NCBI GenBank assembly: GCA_910577605.1
Contig: CAJTON010000016.1
Coordinates: 1,908 to 8,542, forward strand
Length of the DNA: 6,635 bases
Direction of reading: 5' to 3'
Source: an uncultured Butyrivibrio sp.
GTDB taxonomy: Bacteria > Bacillota > Clostridia > Lachnospirales > Lachnospiraceae
Shown here: piece by piece, positions 1 through 4,406 of the stretch
Layout of the letters: every line of letters starts with the position of its first letter
Position numbering within the stretch: the first letter of the stretch is position 1
Notes under the pieces: model-generated
The model's database searches: none
The model's input: only the letters and a program-made list of their open reading frames with translations
Told to the model about the DNA's origin: nothing
Made by a program: the position numbers and the translations under genes

Positions 1-93
1 TGTTTTTGTATCCCCGTATGCCGGAAACGCAGAGAAAGTAAGGAATATCCCGACTAGAAAAGCGATTAATTTTTTAAAAAATTGATTTTTCAT
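1..93 (-). CDS. Secreted protein, N-terminal signal peptide only (partial, runs off left edge)
   Basis: This is a 31-codon open frame reading off the window edge. The ATG at 93-91 follows a near-perfect Shine-Dalgarno GGGAGGT (100-106) with 6 nt spacing, and a consensus promoter lies just upstream. The encoded start is a textbook Gram-positive signal peptide: basic n-region (MKNQFFKK), hydrophobic core (LIAFLVGIFLTFSAF), then a plausible signal peptidase I site around PAYG before DTKT. There is no cysteine in the visible part, so no lipobox is seen. The mature protein lies outside the window and its function cannot be told. It has its own promoter, so it is probably a separate transcription unit from the genes to its right. 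That this is a real gene start is well supported; its identity is unknown. Confidence 0.82.
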   Translation of the reverse strand, partial: MKNQFFKKLIAFLVGIFLTFSAFPAYGDTKT

Positions 94-127
94 AGTTAGA
101 CCTCCCTTGTGCGAATTTTACTATATT

Positions 128-156
128 ATTATATATCTTATAAAAAATAAAATCAA
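128..156 (-). promoter_or_regulatory. Sigma-A type promoter of the secreted-protein gene
   Basis: Read on the minus strand there is a -35 box TTGATT (156-151), exactly 17 nt of spacer, then a perfect -10 box TATAAT (133-128). Transcription would start about 7 nt further on, giving a leader of roughly 25-30 nt before the ATG at 93, with the RBS at 106-100. The region is strongly AT-rich, which raises the chance of accidental matches, but the spacing and the position directly before an RBS plus signal peptide make this convincing. Confidence 0.75.
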
Positions 157-160
157 TATA

Positions 161-178
161 TATTTTAGAGCTAAAATA
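161..178. promoter_or_regulatory. Inverted repeat just upstream of the -35 box (possible operator)
   Basis: An 18-bp inverted repeat with two perfect 8-bp arms (TATTTTAG and CTAAAATA) around a 2-nt centre. It lies 4 nt upstream of the -35 box of the secreted-protein promoter, a usual place for an activator site. A related half-site (ACTAAAAT) occurs at about 190-198. No regulator gene is in view, and AT-rich DNA makes short palindromes common, so the regulatory role is inference. Region 94-271 holds no gene beyond the promoter, this repeat and the leader. Confidence 0.35.
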
Positions 179-271
179 ATTTGATATTACACTAAAATCA
201 CATTATTATATGGGTGGCGCAATTTTTCGGACGGGCAATAAATTTGATTGAGTTCTATTAAACAGTAAAAA

Positions 272-703
272 TCACTCTTCCCCTAACAACCTCTCCTTCA
301 GCATATATACTTCTTTCGCCGAAACTCCTGCTTCCTTGAAGTAACCTTCCGCACTTCCGTATTTTTTACTGAATAACCGCATAAAACTAAGCATATATTC
401 CTTTTTGGGAGTGATTACATTCATAATCTCGTTGGAATATTTCAGATGCGCTGCCTCAAGACGCTGATAATTATATTTCTTTGTTAAAATATAATCCAAA
501 ACAATTTCCTCGTCGTTTACGCCGGCAAGCATAAGAAGAATTGCCGATACCACTCCCGTTCTGTCCTTTCCCGCCGCGCAATGAAACAAAACTCCGTTTC
601 GCGAATGCGCCATAATTCTGAAGAGACATCCGATGTTTTCGGCTGCGGCAATTTCCATATAGCTTTCAGGCACCGCAGACGCGGACTCCGGTATACCGCT
701 GCC
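272..703 (-). pseudogene. Tyrosine phosphatase domain, C-terminal part with active site, downstream of an in-frame TAG
   Basis: This stretch continues, in the same frame, the gene at 704-1534 after its TAG. It carries the catalytic half of a Y_phosphatase3-type (DSP-like) protein tyrosine phosphatase. The P-loop HCAAGKDRTG fits H-C-x5-R, with Cys codon 578-580 and Arg six codons later. The helical tail includes the KYGSAEGYF segment, which resembles sequence near the end of these enzymes. It ends with TGA at 274-272. Taken alone it could begin only at GTG 673 or a later ATG; neither has a good RBS (nearest GGAG is about 12 nt from the GTG), and it would lack the N-terminal half of the phosphatase fold. 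It is therefore best read as the second half of one gene split by a nonsense codon, or as a part reached only by readthrough. No further frame damage is seen, which points to a recent lesion, a sequence error, or selection keeping it. Confidence 0.72.
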
Positions 704-706
704 CTA
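704..706 (-). other. In-frame amber codon (TAG) interrupting the PLC-phosphatase fusion
   Basis: Reading the minus strand, the codons run CCG ATT GAA TAG GGC AGC GGT ATA CCG and continue open to TGA at 274-272. There is no frameshift: the two sides are separated by exactly this codon (residue 277 of 420). It falls between the DLR strand and the catalytic loop of the phosphatase domain, where related enzymes carry a short variable loop. Candidate parent codons one base away include CAG, GAG, AAG and TGG. Confidence 0.9.
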
Positions 707-1534
707 TTCAATCGGAACACAGTGATAATCAAACCGCGGCATAGCGGCAAACGGACTTGGAGACTTTAATGTTTCCGCATCGTTCCTCAGATCAATGACC
801 GTATGTATTCCGGCATTCTCCAGAAACTCCGCATCATTTTTGCTCAGAAATGAGGGCGCATCGCTTCTAATAAATCTTCCGTGCCGCGTGAAGCCGCCGC
901 TCCCTGTTTTGTAGCCGCCCAACTCGCGGGCGTTCGCCGCAGACTCAAGAAGGCTCTTCGGCTTCGTGTCCCACGCCCACTCGTACTGGTCGATATATTT
1001 TTCTCCGGCAAAAAACGCTGAAAGCTCCCTGACGCAAATATCGCAGGCGACTTGTATGTAATCGTCCGCCATCTCCTTCGTAAAAAAGAAAATTTCCCCG
1101 TCCGTCCGCGTGTTAAAGTGCGCCGTCAGAGCCGGATGGACGATCCTGTCTTTTAATCCGTATTTTTCGATTAGATAGGAATTGATAAGACGGTAATCGT
1201 TGTGAAGACGACCTACATTTCCCGGGGTGAAAGGGTCCCAATGATGTTTTTTATACACAAAATCACGGAAGACCATATCCTGTACCAGATGAAGATAATA
1301 TCCTAGATACAGGCAGTCCTCCGCCATAAGATTACCGTATGAATTTCTGAAAGCCGCAAGGTCGTAGGTGTTTTTTGTTCCGCCCCGGATACGGAGTTTC
1401 AGATGACTGTTCGGATATTCGTCCGCGCACAAATCAGGCAGGACCGCACCGAGCAATAGCCTGTCGGAATCTTTTAAGTTGAGCTTTAAGGCAGTCAGCC
1501 TTGTGACTGCCATATGAGTAACGCTTGATGCCAT
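704..1534 (-). CDS. Zinc-dependent phospholipase C-like domain fused to the N-terminal part of a tyrosine phosphatase; ends at in-frame TAG
   Basis: Residues 1-~200 resemble the zinc-dependent phospholipase C/S1-P1 nuclease-like family common in Clostridia. Candidate metal ligands are His7 (VTHMAV), Asp34 (GAVLPDLC), His82 and Asp86 (YYLHLVQD), with further histidines at 97-98. From about residue 205 the sequence changes to a tyrosine phosphatase N-terminus: NARELGGYKT, HGRFIRSDA, then VIDLRND, the usual order for Y_phosphatase3 proteins. The frame stops at TAG 706-704 after HCVPIE and then stays open for another 143 residues holding the phosphatase P-loop. Without the TAG the product would be a 420-residue two-domain protein. 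I chose ATG 1534 because GGGGGA (1541-1546) lies 6 nt upstream; an ATG at 1588 has no RBS and adds low-complexity sequence. No signal peptide is visible, so the product is probably cytoplasmic. The true substrate (lipid or phosphoprotein) cannot be read from sequence. Confidence 0.8.
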   Translation of the reverse strand: MASSVTHMAVTRLTALKLNLKDSDRLLLGAVLPDLCADEYPNSHLKLRIRGGTKNTYDLAAFRNSYGNLMAEDCLYLGYYLHLVQDMVFRDFVYKKHHWDPFTPGNVGRLHNDYRLINSYLIEKYGLKDRIVHPALTAHFNTRTDGEIFFFTKEMADDYIQVACDICVRELSAFFAGEKYIDQYEWAWDTKPKSLLESAANARELGGYKTGSGGFTRHGRFIRSDAPSFLSKNDAEFLENAGIHTVIDLRNDAETLKSPSPFAAMPRFDYHCVPIE

Positions 1535-1629
1535 TTTGTATCCCCCAAGCCCGCCCTCGTCCGGCGGCTGATGCAATGGTAGTAACATTTAAATGTGAAA
1601 ATACGCGTGTAAAAGTGCGGGACATACCT
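1535..1629 (-). other. Leader region before the PLC-phosphatase gene
   Basis: This is the non-coding sequence between the tRNA-like element and ATG 1534. It holds the RBS GGGGGA (1541-1546), a perfect 12-bp palindrome at 1585-1596, and weak promoter-like sequence (TTTACA at about 1609-1614 without a good -10 box at the right distance). I see no known riboswitch signature and no terminator hairpin with a T-run. Confidence 0.4.
1585..1596. repeat. 12-bp perfect palindrome ACATTTAAATGT in the leader
   Basis: This is a perfect 12-bp palindrome about 50 bp upstream of the ATG of the phospholipase-like gene. Short perfect palindromes of this kind can be operators, but this one is AT-rich and a single copy, so it may be chance. 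Confidence 0.3.
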
Positions 1630-1735
1630 TGTGAAGCGGGGAATCGAACCCCTGGAGCTGTCCGCGCTCCCACCGTGAGTTACGGCACGTTCTCTGCCGA
1701 TGGAGATGCATCCACTCTGCCGGACTACCGTCCGT
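1630..1735 (-). ncRNA. tRNA-like structured element (serine-type D-arm and perfect T-arm, no normal cloverleaf)
   Basis: The T-arm is excellent: GGGG stem (1652-1649), loop TTCGATT, CCCC (1641-1638), and an exact match to the B-box consensus GGTTCGANTCC. A D-arm-like CGGCAGAGTGGATGC, close to bacterial tRNA-Ser, lies at the 5' side. Between them I can pair several hairpins: TCTC/GAGA with an 8-nt loop, CCGT-AACTC-ACGG, and GGAGC-GCGGACA-GCTCC. An alternative pairing is CGGCA-GAGAACG-TGCCG. However, the 3' flank CTTCACA has no complementary 5' acceptor strand, no hairpin has a proper T33 anticodon loop with five pairs, and the D-to-T distance is about 18 nt longer than in a normal long-variable-arm tRNA. 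It may be a degenerate tRNA, a 3' tRNA remnant left by integration, an aberrant tRNA, or a structured leader RNA. I would not assign an amino acid. Confidence 0.45.
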
Positions 1736-1739
1736 AAAA

Positions 1740-1745
1740 ATTATA
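1740..1745 (-). promoter_or_regulatory. Possible -10 box (TATAAT) for the tRNA-like element
   Basis: A perfect TATAAT on the minus strand overlaps the TAA stop of the DIP1984-like gene. A transcript starting 7-8 nt downstream would begin close to 1733, just at the first hairpin (CGGAC-GGTA-GTCCG, 1734-1721) of the tRNA-like element. I find no good -35 box at 16-18 nt (the best is CTTAAC), so the promoter is weakly supported. Upstream readthrough is an alternative source of transcription. Confidence 0.3.
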
Positions 1746-2193
1746 AAAGTTCCGTCGTCCAGTTAAGCTCCTGAATAAGCTCGTCGGTTTCACGAAGCTC
1801 CTTGGAAATAGCGTCGACGTCTTTTTGTATCTTCGCCACCGGAACCGTACTGATTATTTTTATCTCCGAATGAGTCATACGCGACGCTTTGTTGCTAGAG
1901 CAATCAAGAAAACTCCTCAATATCTGGATCTTGTTTTTGAGGCAGTCCCTGTGCGCAAGCAGCTCGGTCACGGTCCTGCCATTACGGACCGTTTTGCTGT
2001 TCGTCAGATTTATAGCCGAAATCAGCTCCTCAAGCCTTTCGGTTATCCTGTCAAGCTCCGCCATAAGCGCGTCGGGAGCTTCCGACGGCTCCTCGCCCTC
2101 CTGAACCTTCGCATTGTTGTTAAGCCTTATTCCTATCTCGGAAAGCCTTGACTGCAAGTCCGCTCTCTCGGATAATGCCGTAGCAAGCTTCAT
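1741..2193 (-). CDS. DIP1984-like family protein (septicolysin-like, coiled coil)
   Basis: A 150-residue, charged, mostly helical protein. The start MKLATALSERADLQSRL, then RLNNNAKVQEGEEPSEAP (about 23-40), NLTNSKTVRNGRTVTELLAHRD (about 63-84) and the end ELNWTTEL match my memory of the DIP1984/septicolysin-like family across nearly the full length. Heptad-like leucine spacing in residues 1-25, 43-65 and 120-146 suggests helical hairpins or oligomer formation. The name comes from a Corynebacterium diphtheriae protein; the molecular function is not established to my knowledge, and haemolysin activity should not be assumed. No signal peptide or membrane segment. ATG 2193 follows GGGAGG (2203-2208) at 9 nt. 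It lies 38 nt after the DinB-like gene with no terminator between them, so cotranscription is likely. Confidence 0.85.
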   Translation of the reverse strand: MKLATALSERADLQSRLSEIGIRLNNNAKVQEGEEPSEAPDALMAELDRITERLEELISAINLTNSKTVRNGRTVTELLAHRDCLKNKIQILRSFLDCSSNKASRMTHSEIKIISTVPVAKIQKDVDAISKELRETDELIQELNWTTELL

Positions 2194-2231
2194 ATTCGTT
2201 TTCCTCCCAAAAAATCTACCATTAAAAAAAT

Positions 2232-2756
2232 TTATAGTTTTGTTTTTCCTTTACGGTATCTGCCAAAGAAAATCCCATCATCAACATACTTCTCTGTTTC
2301 CGATATCCACATGGGAAATTTTCCCGTTGTTACTGCGGTTTGACCATTTAGCATACCTGTATGAAAAGATATATGTCTAAATTGTCTTAAGATAAGCTCC
2401 ATGCGTGTATAGCGACACTTTTCAGGCTTTTCATATAGTATTTCGTCCGTAAGCGTATCAAGATAATCAATTGTCTTTTTTTCCACGCCATCAAGATAAT
2501 CAAGTAACTGTTCGTCAGATAAAACTCCCATGCAGGGCTTGTCAGGATCATCCATTCCATCTTCGTGAAATGGCGGTTCTTCATAATCAAATGGGTTAAT
2601 AAACCATTTATCGGCAGAATGCAGCGCATGGTAAACCCACCTCCAACAGGGTACTCCACAACATAAAGCATCCCTGTCATAAGTTTGTACAGATGTTTTT
2701 ATATTTAAGAAATTGGGTTTAACCATATCCTTAATAATCATACACAGCTCATTCAT
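2232..2756 (-). CDS. DinB-like four-helix-bundle protein
   Basis: A 174-residue protein of the DinB/YfiT-like superfamily, putative metal-dependent four-helix-bundle proteins. In several members these act in thiol transfer or detoxification; for most the substrate is unknown. Features seen: WRWVYHALHSADKWF (about 38-52), giving His43/His46 as the first ligand candidate, and RQFRHISFHTGML (about 124-136), giving the H-x3-H pair His128/His132, together the usual three-histidine site. WRWVYHALHSADKWFINPF and the PPF segment at about 61-63 are typical of this branch. There is no signal peptide. ATG 2756 overlaps the upstream stop (ATGA), and its GGAGGT (2762-2767) lies inside the last codons of the previous gene, so the two are translationally coupled. 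The specific reaction cannot be told. Confidence 0.8.
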   Translation of the reverse strand: MNELCMIIKDMVKPNFLNIKTSVQTYDRDALCCGVPCWRWVYHALHSADKWFINPFDYEEPPFHEDGMDDPDKPCMGVLSDEQLLDYLDGVEKKTIDYLDTLTDEILYEKPEKCRYTRMELILRQFRHISFHTGMLNGQTAVTTGKFPMWISETEKYVDDGIFFGRYRKGKTKL

Positions 2757-3340
2757 GGTATACCTCCGTAAAGCCCTGATTTATATGCAGATGACGCTTC
2801 ACTATTTATATAAGCATTAACGGTATCGTCACTCCAGACATGGACCTCTATATACCGCTCCGGTCCATATTTACCGTCGTCGTTCCAGTCCTGCGGCAAC
2901 CCGTATTTTTCAATAACTTTTAATATCTCGTCATATGTGTAAAGCTTCTTACGGTATTCCTTACCGTCGTTTATTCTATCGCTGAACGTAGGCATGGAAT
3001 CCCCGTAAGTAAAAGAAAGCGTGTCAGTGTCAAATTCCTCGACCGCAATTTTTATAAAAGCACAGTTTTCATACCATGAGCTTAGCCACGGGCTGTGTTC
3101 GACCACCATATAATGCGGCGCTGACCTTAATATTTTGCCTCCCTTTTTAGAAAACTCCGTCCTGAGTATCCGCTCGCAGTTGCGACGGTATTCAATGTAT
3201 TTGTCATGCCTTTGGGCGCATTGTGAATTTGGCTTTGCAGTTTTTATTGACTCCAGAACCGATTTCGCCTGTTCGACAGATACATCGGATAAGTTCCGGA
3301 ACGGTCCGACCGTTTTGTCATAATAATGATATAAATACAT
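2753..3340 (-). CDS. Conserved-looking hypothetical protein, 195 aa, coupled to the DinB-like gene
   Basis: I do not recognise a named domain. The protein is soluble-looking, with no signal peptide or membrane segment. It is rich in aromatic and charged residues, for example MYLYHYYDKT at the start, PHYMVVEHSPWLSSWYEN (about 75-92), SFTYGDSMPTF (about 108-118) and KYGPERYIEVHVWSDD (about 158-173). Two cysteines are present (41, 54). The composition and regular secondary-structure pattern look like a real folded protein, not a chance frame. ATG 3340 has GAGGG (3345-3349) 4 nt upstream. It starts 24 nt after the thioesterase stop and its TGA overlaps the DinB-like ATG, so it is in the same operon and probably acts with, or is dosage-matched to, the DinB-like protein. 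This pairing is the best functional clue. Confidence 0.82.
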   Translation of the reverse strand: MYLYHYYDKTVGPFRNLSDVSVEQAKSVLESIKTAKPNSQCAQRHDKYIEYRRNCERILRTEFSKKGGKILRSAPHYMVVEHSPWLSSWYENCAFIKIAVEEFDTDTLSFTYGDSMPTFSDRINDGKEYRKKLYTYDEILKVIEKYGLPQDWNDDGKYGPERYIEVHVWSDDTVNAYINSEASSAYKSGLYGGIP

Positions 3341-3364
3341 CTTTCCCTCAAATCCGCATGTACG

Positions 3365-4102
3365 CTATCCGGCAGTTCGCTCTTTTACTCCGATAAGGGC
3401 GACCGCCGCCGCGCTGCCGTCAGTGTGCGCGACGGACACTAGCCAGCCGTCGGGCGTTTCCTTTTTGTATATCTTGATTTCCTCGCCCTCGAAACACTGA
3501 CTGACATAGTGCAGTTCAAGGTCGCTCATAAGATACTTATGATAAAAATCGCTGTCAAACGCGTCCATCAAAAGAGTGACGTACCTAAGATTAGTCATAT
3601 GGCGGTTGCGGTCAAGGTCCGTGTACCTTACGGTATGCGAATAAGCAAGTTCCATATCTGGGGAAACGGTTTTGGGCAGCTTAACAAACGGCTCCACATC
3701 GACGTGCCTGTCCTCAAAGACCTCAGCCGGAAATTCTATAGCGGCGGGTTTCGTGAGCCGTCCGCTCGCAATATCGACAAGACAGCTCTCCAAACGCCCT
3801 TTCGCGAGGATCGCTCCGCCGCGGCTCACCTCAAGCGCCTGATGTATAACGCCGGGAAAGCGCGTCGCTTCGATCCATGTCTCAAGATCGACAGGCTCAA
3901 AGTCTGATTCGTTCTCAAGATGTATTTTGTACTTGGTATACATCCAGCAAATGCCGTAATCGTCGGGAATCGTATCGTTTCCCTTTCCGAACGTATGCAG
4001 ATGCCCCGTAGCCATATCCTGAAAGTAATACAGATAACCCTTTATGCCGACGCGCGTGTTGTCGTCCGTTTCACGCAGCTTCGGCGAATATTGCGTTTTC
4101 AA
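3365..4102 (-). CDS. Acyl-ACP thioesterase (double hotdog), TTG start
   Basis: A 245-residue member of the bacterial acyl-ACP thioesterase family (related to plant FatA/FatB), which hydrolyses acyl-acyl carrier protein to release free fatty acids in the cytoplasm. Two hotdog halves are visible: the first from RVGIKGYLYYFQDMATGHLHTFG (about 17-39), the second from SHTVRYTDLDRNRHMTNLRYV (about 155-175). The second contains the family's catalytic D-x-N-x-H region (Asp164, Asn166, His168, Asn171). Length is normal for the bacterial form. The start is TTG at 4102, chosen because GGAGGG (4110-4115) lies 7 nt upstream and the first ATG comes only at residue 30, inside the first hotdog. It follows the DUF6171-type gene by 24 nt. 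The stop is TAG (3367-3365), and the frame stays open beyond it into the next gene. Chain-length preference cannot be told. Confidence 0.92.
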   Translation of the reverse strand: MKTQYSPKLRETDDNTRVGIKGYLYYFQDMATGHLHTFGKGNDTIPDDYGICWMYTKYKIHLENESDFEPVDLETWIEATRFPGVIHQALEVSRGGAILAKGRLESCLVDIASGRLTKPAAIEFPAEVFEDRHVDVEPFVKLPKTVSPDMELAYSHTVRYTDLDRNRHMTNLRYVTLLMDAFDSDFYHKYLMSDLELHYVSQCFEGEEIKIYKKETPDGWLVSVAHTDGSAAAVALIGVKERTAG

Positions 4103-4109
4103 TTTCCAA

Positions 4110-4115
4110 CCCTCC
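4110..4115 (-). promoter_or_regulatory. Shine-Dalgarno GGAGGG deciding the TTG start of the thioesterase
   Basis: GGAGGG lies 7 nt upstream of TTG 4102-4100. It is the only strong RBS in the 24-nt gap, and no ATG is available at a suitable distance, so it fixes the rare start codon. Confidence 0.75.
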
Positions 4116-4126
4116 GCAGATATTTT

Positions 4127-4393
4127 TTAGAACAGTTCAAGAGGACAGTGCTTGCCGCTTCTGTACGCTCTGGCTTCAACATAAGCCCCGCATTTGACGC
4201 ATACGCCCATGTTCAGCCATTTGCAGTCGCGGCAGACGGACAGCCTCTCTTCATACACCTCGTCTGAAACAGCCTCCTCAGTCGGGGTGCTTTTTTTGTA
4301 TTCCTCAATTATACGCGCCGCCTGCTCGTCGCTTATATCCCTTATAAGACAACGCATGCACGGCTTGTTCGGTACTTTAGGCTTGAGTGTCAT
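4127..4393 (-). CDS. DUF6171-type small cysteine-rich (zinc-ribbon-like) protein
   Basis: An 88-residue protein with seven cysteines. There is an N-terminal C-x2-C (Cys12, Cys15 in CMRCLIRD), and a C-terminal cluster of Cys54-x2-Cys57, Cys65-x2-Cys68 and Cys83 in the pattern CRDCKWLNMGVCVKCGAYVEARA...CP. The order CLIRD, then a basic/acidic helix (ARIIEEYKKS), then the double CxxC fits a small family found widely in Clostridia that I know as DUF6171. Its function is not known; a structural zinc or similar metal site is inferred from the cysteine pattern. ATG 4393 has GGGAGA (4400-4405) at 6 nt. It begins 13 nt after the arabinofuranosidase stop and 24 nt before the thioesterase, so it is inside the operon. 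Confidence 0.83.
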   Translation of the reverse strand: MTLKPKVPNKPCMRCLIRDISDEQAARIIEEYKKSTPTEEAVSDEVYEERLSVCRDCKWLNMGVCVKCGAYVEARAYRSGKHCPLELF

Positions 4394-4406
4394 AAATAAT
4401 CTCCCG

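Noticed and set aside
163..173. TTTTAGAGCTA resembles part of the type II (Cas9) CRISPR repeat
   Set aside because: It is one short copy inside an AT-rich inverted repeat, with no spacers, no second repeat and no cas genes in the window.
272..673. Independent 133-aa gene starting at GTG 673
   Set aside because: The start has no proper RBS and would leave half a phosphatase fold; the same frame is continuous with the upstream domain apart from one TAG, so a split gene is the better reading.
704..1588. ATG at 1588 as the start of the phospholipase-like gene
   Set aside because: There is no RBS upstream, the added 18 residues are Pro/Gly-rich and unlike the family, and this ATG lies in the 12-bp palindrome; ATG 1534 has GGGGGA at 6 nt.
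1630..1735. A normal tRNA gene on the minus strand
   Set aside because: The T-arm is perfect, but no 5' acceptor strand pairs with CTTCACA and no anticodon loop has T33 with a five-pair stem, so I list it only as tRNA-like.
2194..2231. Terminator between the DinB-like and DIP1984-like genes
   Set aside because: There are two T-runs but no GC-rich hairpin before them.
1825..2380. Several plus-strand open frames over 1825-2380
   Set aside because: They overlap convincing minus-strand genes, lack RBSs and have no recognisable protein features.
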